Shown piece by piece: positions 1 through 12,900 of a stretch of DNA of 64,000 bases. The position numbers and the translations under genes were made by a program. Numbering within the stretch: position 1 is the first letter of the stretch; each line of letters opens with the position of its first letter. Origin of the DNA: Phoronis australis (taxonomy: Eukaryota; Phoronida; Phoronidae); contig NMRA01000170.1 of NCBI GenBank assembly GCA_002633005.1, forward strand, positions 503,007 to 567,006, written 5' to 3'. Below the pieces are notes generated by a model. It searched no databases, was not told the origin of the DNA, and worked only from the letters and a program-made list of their open reading frames with translations.

Positions 1-290
1 ATCCAGTGATGACGCGAAGACCAATGTTCTGGAGCCTCTCAAGTCTGTTGATTTGATTTTTACTGATGTTGATCATGGGGAGAGCGTAGTCGAAGACCGA
101 AGTGACCAGGGCTTTATAAAGCATGACGAGGTGCCTTTCCTCCGCCTTCCGACCAGCCGCAGCCCTAAGGGCATTGATTCCTCTGTTAGCACGGCTGATC
201 ATACTGTTAACTTGAGTTGTGAAGTTGAGCCTGCGGTCAAGTACTACACCCAAGTGACGCATGAGGTCAGATGTTGCAATCAACTTCCCA
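1..290 (-). pseudogene. non-LTR retrotransposon reverse transcriptase, C-terminal fragment
   Basis: Read on the minus strand from about 290 down to 1, one open frame gives the end of a LINE-type reverse transcriptase. It contains HLGVVLDRRLNF, the thumb-like YKALVTSVFDYALP, and then RLERLQNIGLRVITG, which corresponds to the 'L..LQ..ALRIITG' block shared by many jockey/CR1-like elements. The protein continues past the window edge. Upstream on the minus strand it does not join the rest of a polymerase: a stop and a frame change precede it, and the sequence passes almost at once into the start of the element's ORF (next entry). It is therefore an internally deleted, dead copy. The RT assignment is secure; the clade is not. 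Confidence 0.8.
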
Positions 291-353
291 TCTTAGGTAG
301 GGCAAGGGAAATCATCAACACTGAGGCGATTGTCCAGAGTACAGAAGAGAGCT

Positions 354-650
354 TCAATGCAGTATATGCTTGCTGCCACGTATGCCACGTATATTACAGT
401 AACCAATCCTGAGACGGTTGAGTTGAAGTCTTTCGTACTTGAGTTGTCGGGCTCGTTTGCCAGCTCTTTTACCTCTGCGTTTCTTTCTAGGTCCGCGCTT
501 TCTGGCGCCACGACGGATGTTCTGTCCGGCTGCACTTTCCCAGTCGCGCCGTCTAGCATCCGTATGGATGTTTACTTCTGTAATAAGTCTTGAAGCAGGC
601 GATGGAGTAACGATAAGCCTGTCGAGGTTGTAACAACCTCTTAGCCCCAT
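354..650 (-). pseudogene. non-LTR retrotransposon ORF start: basic region and first residues of an endonuclease-like domain
   Basis: A 98-residue minus-strand frame has a strongly basic stretch (RKKRRGKRAGKRARQ) followed by LRIGYCNIRGIRG. The latter resembles the opening strand of the APE-type endonuclease that begins the pol protein of many non-LTR elements. The frame then breaks, and within about 60 bases the RT C-terminus starts (1-290). Essentially the whole endonuclease and most of the polymerase are missing between them. The order on the minus strand (basic leader, endonuclease start, RT end) is the natural one, which supports a single element with an internal deletion. The endonuclease identity rests on few residues. 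Confidence 0.55.
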
Positions 651-1414
651 ACGCCCAAAGGGGCAGGCTAACCGCGGCGGGTCAGTTCCCTACTGACCTG
701 GGGCTGCCAGGCTTAAGGCGGGCGGCAACTGACCATTAAGGGTTAAAGAACCCCTCCCACCGTCATGCGTGGCCCCTGACGCCCACCCGACCCCGATGAG
801 GTGATGGCTTAGAATCGGTAAACTGCCACGCACCGGTATGTTCACTGACACAATGTGGCAGCCGGGAGTGACCTCTCCCGGACCCCTGACCAAGAAGACA
901 ATCCGTCGTCTCCTGCCCTTCTGCACGTTGAGTGCGTAAGACAAGTAAGGTATCCAACAGACACTTCGTCCACTCTGATGGGGGGGTCGGCTCCACCTGC
1001 AGCTCCCTGCAGTTCTTCTGACCGTTGAGTGCCAGGGATGTGGAGAGCATCTGAAAGGCACCACGTCCGCTCAGCCACAAAAAGCTAGTATTTTACGGGA
1101 CAAGGTAGTAAGTCTTGAGCCCAACCAATGAAGGGTGCTATTTGCCCATAGCTGGGAGTTAGGTTGGTGAACGCCAGAGCATATCCATACACCGATGGGT
1201 CATGCACGTTGCACCTTTAAGAGTCTAACCTCTTCCGAGATCCCTTGCAAAATTTAGCCTGGGGCCGCAGGGTGCCCAGTTACCATGGTGTACCAGGAGG
1301 AGGTACTGCAAGAGTCTTGATTAGAGGTAGTTAAAGGCCACCAAGGCGGGTCTTACATATGTCTTCCTAATTCGTCTCAGAGGACTAGGTGGTCGTAGAA
1401 GCTGAAGAATACTG
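651..1414 (-). other. probable 5' untranslated part of the minus-strand retrotransposon and flank
   Basis: This stretch is clearly GC-richer than the rest of the window and lies immediately 5' (minus sense) of the retrotransposon ORF start. Overlapping frames run through it, but none resembles a protein I know. From about 1320 the composition changes, and from about 1415 the sequence matches 39918 onward, so the left edge of the duplicated P4HA unit lies there. No host gene is visible. Confidence 0.4.
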
Positions 1415-1471
1415 ACCACTGTACTCCCTGGTGGCAGTTTTAGCTCTTTACATCTGTCTCTGGATCGGATT

Positions 1472-2274
1472 GTTCTAAAACCCCCTCGACCCCTACACCC
1501 TCCACCCGCAACCCCCTTCGACCCACAATCCCCACAACCCACGACCCCCTTGACTCACGACGTGTGGCAATAGAGGTCTTTTGCGCTTTTTAGATATTTC
1601 ATAATCTTATTACGTCACTGAGTGACTCTCATAAGGCATACCTACACGCCAATCTGCTCTGGCTCAAGTCTGGTGATCAAAAACGGAAAGTGGTGGGAGA
1701 ACTGGATCTGAAATAGTGCATTGTGAGCGCGCTATCGTCATGGAAATACTTCCACGAGCAGCTACCCATGGCTCACTTATGCTTAACTCGGGAGAAAGTG
1801 TGTTAACGTGAATATATATAATGTCACATTTTTATTATTTGTTTTCTGTTATATACTCGTTTACAATATACTCTATATAACGTTAAAATACTTTTTAGTT
1901 AACAGTTTGTTTTTTCAAACTGTATTTACTCATGAAATTGTGGGTTCCTCGCACTCTCCGCAAAAAAGGTTGAATCTGCCATTTACTGAAGAGCAGACGA
2001 GACAATTACACTCTGCCGGGAATGACATGTGTAACGTTGGTTGGTCTTTGATTTGATTTGATCGCGTTGTTTTTCTCTGTTTGGCTTTTAAACTTGCCGA
2101 ATCGACTCTCGCAAAAAACATGGAAATGCCAGGCAAGATAACAGCTCAACTCATTGGTCCTGCAAGTTGGCGCTTGTTCTATATTCAGATCGAGTGGAGC
2201 TTGTGTAGACTGGTTCGAGGGGGTTGTGGGTAGTGGGGGTAATGTGGGGTGTGGGGTCGAGGGGGTTTTGGAAC
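1472..2274. mobile_element. TIR element with pyrimidine-rich inverted ends, copy 1
   Basis: The left end begins GTTCTAAAACCCCC and continues as a CCCAC/CGACCCC-rich tract of about 90 bases. The right end is its inverted complement, finishing GGGGGTTTTGGAAC. The element is about 800 bp and non-coding inside. The same element with the same flanks occurs at 39976-40891, so it was present before the gene duplication. The terminal repeats point to a non-autonomous DNA transposon; I did not identify a clear target duplication. Confidence 0.65.
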
Positions 2275-2948
2275 ATTCCCTCTGGATCTTCAGAGTTCAT
2301 CGATGAATGTTCGAGAAATTTAACAAGTTTCTACTAAGGAAATGAAGATAGTTTTCTAGTTTTTGCATGATTTGATGTGTTTTGGCACCACCTAATGACT
2401 ATTTTTATTCTCTAAAGTCCGTTTTTTGTTCCTGATTGATTTGTGGACGTAACAACTGTGATGCCTCCTGGTTACTATTTTTTGTCTTTTTTGCTTTCTC
2501 TGTTGTATCTCAACACACCTTCGAAGGATCTTCGTGAAATTTTGCAAGAACTTGTTTTAAATTAATATTATGAATGTGACTATGGTTACCTACAACTATT
2601 GGACGATTCTGACTACTGCTGTACCCCCTAGTGGCAATTTGGTTCTTCGTTTGCATCTGTAACTTCAGAGTTCTGTGGTAGTTTTCACTGACAAGTGGTA
2701 AACAAGTTCCAGCTATGATGGTGATATCATTTATTTATTTTGGGATGGATTTGGCGTATTCTACGCCACTGAGTGTCTATTTTGACACCAACAAACACCA
2801 TTGAAGAACACTGTTTGCATTACTGTCATGCTTGCATTTTAGCGCTCTGCCTTGGTATTGTTTTTTGTTTTTCTTGCGTCCATGGCTGTATCTCCTTAAC
2901 TCTTTGACAGATCTTTGTGAAATGTGGCAGACGTGTTCCTTACAGCAG
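2275..2948. repeat. interspersed repeat of the 'CCTAGTGGC' family, fragment
   Basis: This is a diverged repeat with the recurring phrases 'ccccctagtggcaattt', 'tttgcatctgtaac' and 'ctgtatctcc', ending near 2880 in a form of the family's 3' tail ('gcgctctgccttggtattg'). Related stretches lie at 4880-6060, 39360-39975, 40892-42070, 52724-53970, 56620-57000 and 60692-61976. No coding potential is seen. The first 180 bases also match 40892-41065. Confidence 0.6.
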
Positions 2949-4870
2949 TGCCGTAGGAAGCGGGAGGAGGGGGCAACGTGCCCCCCATAATTTTTAAGGC
3001 GTCTGGGTTAAACTGTGGCTACTGACGTAGGCGTGGGGCCGGGCACAGTAGAGAAAAGAAAGACTGCAAATACGGATAAGAGAGCAAATTCTAGAGACCA
3101 TTTGACAACTCAATATCAGTGCATGGTTTACCCTGTGCGGGCCCTGGCCAAGATATTGTTGTTAGACCAGGTCTTCATTTTTGCAGCATAGTAGGTCGTA
3201 TAAACGCACTTGAAAATGTGTACTTAACCATTCACACATGTATTTCGAAAAATTGAGAAAATTATGAATTCAAAACAATTTTTTTGCGAATGCAAAACTG
3301 TTTTTCCACAGGTCCCTGTCTGGCTCTATTTTTTCTTCGAAATTGAATTTCACTTGAGAAAAAATGAAGACCTGACAGATAATATCAATTGCTGTGAATT
3401 TCGTGATCTTTGAAGATATAAATCTTTTCATATTTAGGGGCCCAGCCCTCGAACAGGGCCATTAACGATATTCAAGTGGCCACTATTTTCGTGTATTTAT
3501 TGACAAATTCTTAAGGGGTCGCTCACGGAGAGAGGGCCCAATGTTGGAATCGATTTCCTCTATTTTTCGGTTTTGGGTGAAATTGTACAACCGCTTTTCA
3601 TGCTGAGGAAGGTCCCTTCTTGCAGGGTACGCGATGATGGAATGAACTTTCACTCTTTTCCAAGCTTAATGATGTTTAGCCTTTTGTCTTAAGGTGTCCC
3701 ATTTCAGACGGGACCCTCTATCGGTGGGGCGGTTTGAGGGAATTGTCCCTTTGTCTCTCTATACATAAATCTGACACTGCCAAGACCACTTTTTGTGAAT
3801 TACACAAAAGGATTACTTCCGATGGTTAGTTATGAAATAAATTAATGTTACTTTACCCACAATATCACGAGAAAAGTATTTCTTTGGAAGATCGTTACTA
3901 GGAGTTGTTTGTAAGGAATTCGCACGTGTCGAAAAGACCGTCATACTTACGATATGTGATGACCTGCCACATGTCGAATGGTGGTACTCAAAGTGCTTGC
4001 AATGATCATAAACAACGGTTTCAGCGTTTTTTGGAGATCAACTTTAACTCGTAAACCGTTATAGGTACCTCTGAAATGAGCAACAATACACCTAAATACG
4101 AATGCCCCATCTCCCATGTTCCCCCCAGCTCCCTGTCAAAAATCTGCGAGCATGCCTGCGGAAATTGCTAATAACATTCCGTTTTCATAAAAAAAATTCG
4201 TTGGTTTCTGATTTAGATGTTTATGTATCTACGAAAATTGAAAGATTAACAGATTAGTTTTGACAATTAGAAGCTAATCTTATAAGAATTGCAACCTGAA
4301 ATTGAAGAAACTCTGTGATCTGATCCCCAAATAGTAAAACATGCTTAGAACTGAATTTGAACTCCTGGCGTTGAATGTGTATATTTTTGGGACACAACCT
4401 GTATCACTTTCCCAGCCGCCAGAAACTGGACTACTTGTCGTGTTTCAGCAAGGAAATTTGAAACAGCCCCAAAGACACTATATCAGGGACTTTGATGCCT
4501 TCAAAGAATAACAGTAATAAAATGAGATTTTCCCGAAACTGGATCATAACAAAACGAATCTTGACCTTTAAAAGCCAGCGCAGATGGATAGGTACGAGTT
4601 ACGAGCTAAGTTGCCCGTCTCAAGTGAATCATAGCTGACCCAACCAGCAACTGGTTTTAGTTCATCGAATTTCATATTTTCACACTGTTAAATATCAGCT
4701 ACAGTTACTTGAGGCAGCTTCCGACTATCCGTCAGTGCGCTGGCCCTAGGCTCATTCTATAATTTTCTGTGAAACTTTGTTGGTTCACGGTAGCTGCATC
4801 CTCGGGACATGAGGGTTCGGTTCAAATATGGCGGAGAACAAGGGGGTGAGTGGTATGGGGCTGAGGTGGT
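2949..4870. mobile_element. element X, single-arm copy inserted in the repeat array
   Basis: It shares long stretches with 27500-30215: the 'ggcgtggggccggg' start, the 'acggagagagggcccaatg' block near 3530, and 'gcatgcctgcggaaattgc' near 4150. The block near 4400-4560 matches 30000-30210. It corresponds to the left arm plus loop of the large inverted-repeat element at 27490-33330, without the second arm. The paralogous region of gene 2 lacks it: the sequence there goes straight from the equivalent of 2450 to the equivalent of 5055. No ORF of note. Confidence 0.6.
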
Positions 4871-4879
4871 GGCGAAGTC

Positions 4880-6060
4880 AAATTGGTTTGTGCGCCCCTC
4901 CCTAATAATTTTTGTCTTCCTACGGGCCTGCATAGGGATGGTAACGGATGATGACGAGCTTCAGACCAATCCGACTTCCCCTAGTGGCAGTTTTTTTACG
5001 TTTGCCTCTGTATGCTTGGAGTTTATCGATGGATTTTCTGAAATTTGGCAAATAGGTTTCTATTAAGGCGAGAACTATGCCTTAATTTCTATTTTCGGAC
5101 GCTCCGACATATTTTACATCACCTCGCCATATTTATAATTTTAGTATCTGCCTCATTGCTCAGAGGATTATTATAAATCGTAGCAGTTGTGTTCCTGATG
5201 AAAAGACCTTGGCTGACATTGATTTTTGAAAGGATTTGACACCTGTTGTAGTGATTTTTAATTTTTTGAGACCATGGCTGCAGCTCCTTGATTACTTTGC
5301 ATGATGTTTGTGAGCTTTTGTAGGTATTTTCCTTTTGATGTGACAGTGGATCCCCATGACTCTTTGGATGGCTCTAGCTGAGTACCACTATACCCCCCCC
5401 CCGCAGCAATTTCATTTTTTTACCTTTGCCGCTGTATCTTCTGAAGTCTTTGATGTTTTTTAATGAAATTTGAAATCAGGTTTCTATTATGAAGATGGCA
5501 GCAACTTTACAATTCGGGAATTTGACATACTCTGCGCCACCTAGTGGCCATGTTAAATATTTCCGAGTCCGCTTTTTGCCGTATGCTTCTGTATCTGCCA
5601 AACCGCTCAGAGGACCATTATGAAAATTTGCAGATATGTTGCTGTTGACATAGGAGCTACTGGAATGAATTTTTAGATGGGTACAAGACCAGGTGGTGCT
5701 TCCGAGTGACATTATTTTCGCATCTGCGGCTGTATCTTTTAACTCCTTGCAAGGTCGCAATTTGTCAGGTCTATTCGTAATAACTTGACGTCAGATGGAC
5801 GGATTTGACTTTTGCTTTTCCTTCTAATGTCAATTCGTTTTTATGTCTACCTAGTTTGTATATTTGGAGTTCCATGGTAGATTTTCATGAAATTTGACAA
5901 ACAGCTTCGGACAGGTTTGACGCATTTTGCGCCCTCTAATAGCCATTTTATGATACTTAAAAAACATTAGAAGCACACCATTTGCGTAGCAGTTGTGGGC
6001 ACATTTCAACGCTCTGCGTTGCTCTTGTTTAATTTCATGATATTTGTTCATTTTTCATGG
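4880..6060. repeat. 'CCTAGTGGC' family repeat, array of several diverged units
   Basis: Several head-to-tail diverged units each contain a 'ctagtggc' core, 'tttgaaattt', 'ggtttctatta' and 'gctgtatctt' phrases. The array closes with 'tttcaacgctctgcgttgctcttgttt' near 6005-6032, the family's 3' tail. It is paralogous to 41070-42070. The next 800 bases, up to the exon at 6890, align with 42070-42915 and hold nothing else I can recognise. Confidence 0.6.
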
Positions 6061-6889
6061 CAATAATGCAGATGCGAATGTTGGCATTAATTGATTGGAT
6101 GTAGTAGTTGATATTTAACAATTCATGTAGTAAGATAATGGTACTAATGTACTTGGCTGCTGTAGTAAAACCTTTCATAGAAAATGGGGGTAATTTAAAT
6201 AAAATTTAGTTGTCTGTTTTAAATGGATCGCAATCGCATTCACTTGTATTGAGCAAACACAATGTCCTACTGGTTACTGAACACTGTCTCTGTTGGGTAA
6301 TTCTCGTGTTTGTTCCGTGAATGCGCGAATGGAGAACTAAGATGCTGGTATTTAGCTGAGCAGCAGGAGTTCATCCGGGATTTCAAAAATAGTGTTTCCA
6401 ATTTCTCAGGGCGTCCATGACCAAACGACTCGTGAATAAACTTTTATGACCTCGAGTCAAATTGCTGTTATAGTGTAGGATCTTACTGTGGGGACATGGT
6501 TGGACACTAAAAGCTTTTGTGTCTTACATAGCTTCTAAATGAACTTTTATTCTCGACATACTAATGAGCCCTCGCATCTAGTGCTAGCAAGTCAAAACAG
6601 ACATTCGTGCTTCTTGCTTACGTTACTTGAGTGTCTAAATGCTGAACAGGGCGCCTTAGCTAGAATGTCTAAATTTGAACCAGGGGGTGCATTTGGATCC
6701 CCTAGACACTCTCTAGCTGAAGGCCTCATTGCTGAGTAGTTTACGTTTTTTGTTTTTGTTCCTTGAAATTAGCAAGTGCACACCAATGGAATTATTTAAC
6801 GGTGAAAAATGTCCGTCCGAGATAACCAATGATCTTTATTTTGTTCCCTTTAACGATTTGTATTCTGTAAAGAGTATTTTTTTTTACAG

Positions 6890-6941
6890 CAAGGAAATGT
6901 TAGAAAGGCCCTTATTTTGACTGACGAGCTGCTAGGTATTG
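6890..6941 (+). CDS. P4HA-like: P4HA gene 1 exon: end of the TPR region
   Basis: The acceptor is a T-run followed by ACAG; the donor is GTAAGT. The 52 nt encode QGNVRKALILTDELLGI plus one base (phase 0 to 1). This aligns with the 'QQGDLDKALLLTKKLLELDPEH' stretch at the end of the peptide-substrate-binding TPR region of the family. The copy in gene 2 is 42916-42967, where GLY becomes ALA near the end. Confidence 0.85.
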
Positions 6942-9900
6942 GTAAGTGGCTCTGTTCATGCCATGAGGATTCTGAATAGTTTACTTAAAGTTATGTGAGA
7001 CCTTATGGAGAAGACGGTACATGCAGAATAAAATTTACTCAGTAAAAGTATATATTTTATGTTAGTAGAAATTCCGTAGAATTTCATTTGTTTGGCTTTA
7101 TAACTACTTGCATTAGGTCACTTACTTTTGAGTAAAATTTAGCAAAAAAGAATGGTACATTCTTAGCAAAACAACAGGATGGATAACGTGACCAAATTTT
7201 GTGTGAATTGATATTAATGTTCAGCTGACATAAATTACCGCTACCTCCCACAAAACTTGGCCAATTTTTGTGGGGAAAAGTTCTATTCCCAAATTTTTAT
7301 GAGGAATTTAAATGTGGGCTTTGTTTCCGTCCACAAAAATGGCGAAAAATTAAATCAGACGTCTTAATTGTTTTTGCTACTCGTATCTTAATGCTGTCGG
7401 ATTAAAGAGAAATCTAGGGGAAGGACTTGTGGTTTTCTGAACATCCGGAGTTGCCTGCCTGCCAACTCTAGACGGACCATCACAGCATTGTAATGTTATG
7501 CAATTTCTAAATTTGGGTGTGGATGTTAGGTAGAGTTGCAATCTTTCTGCCATTCGTAAACAGTTAGAAACGTAGTGCGAATCTCTTGGATTTCCCGCTA
7601 CACAAAAGGGCAACAAGACGATTGGAAAAATAAAAATGCCAAGAACTAGCAGGAGCAAAGAACGCTTTCCATCGACTATTCTGCTACCATTGAGTGACGA
7701 CGTATTTCGTAATATTGCTGCTTTATACCACACTATTAGCGTCAAATGGCAGATACAACCGTGTAATAACCCATAAAGTTTGGCGGGAAACCGAGGACGG
7801 AGTAGAACCCGGGACCTTGGTAATGCTGGTCGCCGACTTTACCACTACACCATGCAGCGACTGACGTCATCAAGAGTGAAAATAGAATACTTAAATGAGC
7901 ACGCGCAATAATCGCACGTTCAACAAACCTCATTGTACTGTACTTTTACGCTACAAAAATAAGACACATAATTTCCATAAAAATGATATCTTAATTCAGT
8001 GAAATTTTTCTGTCATGTTCTCTTACTTGTAAATCACCGATATCCATTTTGAATGCGGGTATAGTGTCGTCAGGATCTTTGACTTGAGAATTATATTCAG
8101 TTACCAGTGGTAACCTACTTTAGCAGACGATAATTTCCCGGTCGAAGCTTAGCGTGAAAAAAACGTGTTTTAAGCTATAATAGTTGGTAAACCTTAATTT
8201 TATAAATTAAATTTATTTCTATTATATTCAAGTTTTCAATTGGTTTTGAGTAAAAGCATTATATGACAAAAATAGCCCGGCTTTTCTTAAAAGGTCACGA
8301 CCTCCGACCCTGGGCCTCTGACATAGAAAGTAGTTACAAAGCCGTGGAGGGTCAGAAAAGGTAAATCGATTCATTGCAAAATGTTTCTCGTTTAGTATGT
8401 GGTAACGCCCCTCGGGCGATAATTCTCCAAAATCCACTCGGGCTCTAGATAACTGGGGATAACGACTTCGCCATGTAATAATCTATATGTATCGTGAAAT
8501 GACTATTGAAATCAATGTGGATTTTGTTTGCTTTGTATCCACTTTTGGACACAGCCGGCTAGGCTTGTATATGCACTTCATATTTTTTAGTATTTTCTGT
8601 GTGTTTTTCGATTACTAAACATTATTGTCTCTATCCCCATGAAACTTGAAAGTGAAGAAGGAATACACCACGAGCTTTATAAATTGTCAATAAATTAGGA
8701 AACAAGATGGCAGTCAAGTAGAGTTTTACTTTTTCGTTCAAGACAAGATGTGCCAAATAAATGCTTCTAAAGTTTTTTGCTAGTCTACGTTAAAATGATG
8801 ATGTCTTGAGAAATATAATTGTAGACGTTCACAGCTGTTACAATATTAGAAACCTTTGAAAAATGAAAGTATGCTTCTCTAGTTCTTGAATATCTTGGTC
8901 ATATTTATTATTTTAGCTACTATTGTATAAGAGAATGTTGGTGTGGTGAATGCATTTTATTACATCAATGAATGGAAGAAAAACTGAATGTGCAATGACA
9001 GTCATAATTTGCTATGACTGATGTCACAATTTTGTTACTACAGTCATAATTCTTTCAGTTCCCGACCACGAGAGGGCGCTGGAAAACAAACGTTTCTACG
9101 AAACGGTCATTGCACAGCAGGAGGCACAAGCGGGAAAAAAAGGAGATGACCTTCCAGTGGAGACAAACCAAAACAAACGGCAACTGGACGAGTACAGGAA
9201 CTCGCAGGAGTTTTTCAACTATGAATCGTTGTGCCGAGGGGAAGATGTTATTGTGAGTCTTTGAAACTGCTGAGTTCTTGTTATGTTTTCTGGTCCTCAT
9301 CTGCTGCAATTTTCATGTTTAGACTCCTATTAGTACTGCAATCTTCAATTTCACACAAAATTATGAGCAAATTGATACGATTTTTGTAAGGCCGATTTCA
9401 TTGCTGTTAAAATGCTCAAAGTTTTACCAAAGTGAATGTTCTCTTCATAACAGTGTGCAGTACAATTGATGCTCATAATCATGTAAAAAATCAGTGTTTC
9501 TTTTTGTTGACGAATTTGACAAATTAAAATTGCACTCCCGTTTGCCGAATAGTGTTCTAAGTTCTAGAGCATTTCCATTGGAAATAAATTAAACCCTTTT
9601 CATATCTGCGCTCTTGTATCACTATGACTGTCTACATCAGCCCAACCCTGACGTTCACAAGCTGAAGTGTTTCTACGCACACAAGAACAATCCCCGACGC
9701 TACCTGAAGCCCTTTAAGGAGGAGGAAGTTTACCTCAACCCACGAATCGTTATTTTCCATGATGTCATCTCTGATGCTGAGATAGATCTGATAAAGAAAA
9801 TAGCGGGACCCCGGGTAAGCAGATGTCACAATTGACATGGCAGTTGCAGAGCAGACGGGCTGTCAGTTGTTAGTAGTTGATAGACATATACATTGTAATT

Positions 9901-12900
9901 TCCATATTCTTAGTTTTCAGCCTTCTGAAGAATTCATCTGTATTTGACACCATCAACTGTACTGTCTGTATTTTGTATGTTAAAAGCTCAGACTTGCTGT
10001 ATTTTATGCATTGCTGAAAAGGAATTATTAGATCTCATCAAAAGCAATTCTAACTAGAAAGCACTGAGTCATAACTTATGATATCAGACTGTTTACACAT
10101 GCACACATGCCAGGGTTATGATTGAAAATAGAACAAAACTTATATAAACTTCAAAACTTCACTTGGTAAAATCAGTGAAGAAATGCACTGTAAAGCAGTG
10201 ACATCTGTTCACGTGTACTTGGGTGTGCAGTCTGACTATTGACAGTTGTGGTTTTCACAATTGTTAGTTTGACAATGGTTAATTTTTCTAAACATAAATA
10301 TGATGATTTTGCAAAATCAAAAGTGTGGTCTTCAAGACATTCATTGTTTGATGAAAATAGAGTAACGTTGCTGCTAAGTACAATCTTCTTGATTAACATT
10401 GACGGACTTGTTGTTTCTTCGCGTTGAAGCTCACACTCTATGAAAAATTGTCATTTCCTGGATTTAAAAATTTATCAACAATCATATAACATGTAATATA
10501 ACAATGAAGCAAAAGAGTTGCAGATTGTATTATTTTGATATCATTTTCCTCTGGATACAGTGATGCTCAGTGGTTTTTATTCTAGAAGATAAGTTGTAAC
10601 CTACTTTGCCAACATAGTTCTTGCAGCAAGCTATAAAATATTTTTCAGCTTATGCAAGGCACAGACAAAGAGTCACTAGCTCAAATACCTGCCTCAAGTG
10701 AAAGATGGTTACCTGTAAACAGCCCGAAAAAATCTCAGTGAAATATGCCAATTTGGCTACTTCTAGTTGGTTTCTTATTTAACTTCTTACCGTGTGCCTC
10801 CTGTTTACTACGTAACCTCCTATGGATGGTGTCGTGATAATTTCGCATGACTATCATTGGTCAGTGAAGCTCATCAACCAAGTTCTTTGCACCAACCGCT
10901 GTGAGGATTTGCGTGCGCTTGGAAAGAAATCAATGTAATGGTGTACTTTCCTCACTGCCTAATGTGAGGAGGAATGCTCCCTGCAGTCCGCTTAGGCGCA
11001 GGCATGAGTTGTTTGCTGAGGTTACATCCATTTGAGGTGGATGACTCTCTGTCTGAGCCTAGCTTTACAGACTCTCTGTCATTTTTCAATCCATTATTCA
11101 TACTAAGTATTCTTACAGCTGCACCGTTCCTTGATTCAAAATTCAACTACAGGAGAACCGGAAGTTTTTCCGTTTCGAATCAGTAAGAGGTAAGAACAAT
11201 GCATGAGTGAAGAAACCCTTGAGTGTAGACTTATATGTGCTTGTTAACGCGTACTGCAAACTGTCAGAGAGGTATATCTAGTAAGTGAAAAATTGAAGCT
11301 ATATATACACTCAGCTCATCGGATTTCAAAGCTTGGATGGTTTTTCTTACCTCAACCTTTGCCACTGAAACATGAAACATTTTTCGAACTGTGTGACGTT
11401 GCATGACTAATGGATAGCAAGCAGTCATTGGACATACACTTCCACATAGGTTGGGCCCATTGCACAAACACGTCATTTGAAACTCATGAGAAAGGCCCTC
11501 ATTCAGTCATAAGGTTCTTCGTGAGAGCGGTTGCAAAAATCTGTAGACGTGTAGGTCACGTACATCTGCTATTGGTGCTTGGCATTTGAACCTACTTACT
11601 GTTTACAGATAGCATATGCATCCACACCCATTGCTGTTTCTACTTGTCTGGTCATTTCTCTTGAGTATCTTAATATTTCCATTTATGCACCTGGTACATT
11701 GTTTCAATGGCCCCACAGTGAGAAACTAGCTGTGAATAATCCCAGTATGGATGAAAACAAATTTTTACTATGAACAATTTTGCATTGGGTTACAAATTGT
11801 GGTGAGATTCTCAGTTCCAGTATATATTCCAGAATTATTTTGGAAACATTCGTTCATGAGTTTGCTGGGTTTCATCATTTCTTTAAAATACGCTGTTGGA
11901 GCATGTGTGATAATACTCTGCCTTTTGTTATTCTGATGTGATCGGCTCTTGGCCAGTTTATTATCTGTTCAGACACTGGCTTTATCTGAGAAGAGTGTTT
12001 TCCTGGTCTGATAACAGGGGGCGACATAACTTGCTGGGTTTTCTTAATGTTATGGGACGCCACAGATTAATGAAAATAGTTCCTGTAAGAGATTTTTGCA
12101 AAATAACTAGGATTTTGAAATATTGGGAACACAGATTTTGTGAATTTTGAGCTGGCCTTTGCCTTTGGATACCCGGCTTATGTTAAAGTCCTTCTCTCAC
12201 GCGTTGTTAACCCTTATTATATGGTTAGAAGATGTTATAAGGATCCAAAAAGTACCTACTCCATAACCAATACACGATTAGTACTCGAAAACAGTTTAAA
12301 TGAACGCGCCACTCACGATTCGCACCCGAAGAAACACCGCCATTTTGAACTTGCCGNTCAGTTCCCGACCACGAGAGGGCGCTGGAAAACAAACGTTTCT
12401 ACGAAACGGTCATTGCACAGCAGGAGGCACAAGCAGGAAAAAAAGGAGATGACCTTCCAGTGGAGACAAACCAAAACAAACGGCAACTGGACGAGTACAG
12501 GAACTCGCAGGAGTTTTTCAACTATGAATCGTTGTGCCGAGGGGAAGATGTTATTGTGAGTCTTTGAAACTGCTGAGTGCTTGTTATGTTTTCTGGTCCT
12601 CATCTGCTGCAATTTTCATTTTTAGACTCCTATTAGTACTGCAATCTTCAATTTCACACAAAATTATGAGCAAATTGATACGATTTTTGTAAGGCCGATT
12701 TCATTGCTGTTAAAATGATCAAAGTTTTACCAAAGTGAATGTTCTCTTCATAACAGTGTGCAGTACAATTGATGCTCATAATCATGTAAAAAATCAGTGT
12801 TTCTTTTTGTTGACGAATTTGACAAATTAAAATTACACTCCCGTTTGCCGAATAGTGTTCTAAGTTCTAGAGCATTTCCATTGGAAATAAATTAAATCCT

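Noticed and set aside
690-1080. Overlapping open frames of 78-124 codons on the minus strand
   Set aside because: They lie in GC-rich sequence next to a retrotransposon ORF start, and none has recognisable protein features. Probably untranslated leader.
6539-6739. Open frame of 66 codons just upstream of exon 6890
   Set aside because: The paralogous sequence at 42570-42760 carries frameshifting indels, so the frame is not conserved, and it matches no part of P4HA.
10649-10740. Possible P4HA exon after TTTTTCAG encoding LMQGTDKESLAQIPASSERW, repeated at 13976 and 46519
   Set aside because: The true exon for this part of the protein is at 11119-11189 (FRISK) with perfect phase. This one has only a weak in-phase donor (GTTACC) and no family similarity. 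Its conservation is explained by the general similarity of the copies.
12140-12559. 139-codon frame running through the N into exon 12362
   Set aside because: It is out of frame with the P4HA exon and is created by the join of transposon sequence to the exon at an unknown base.
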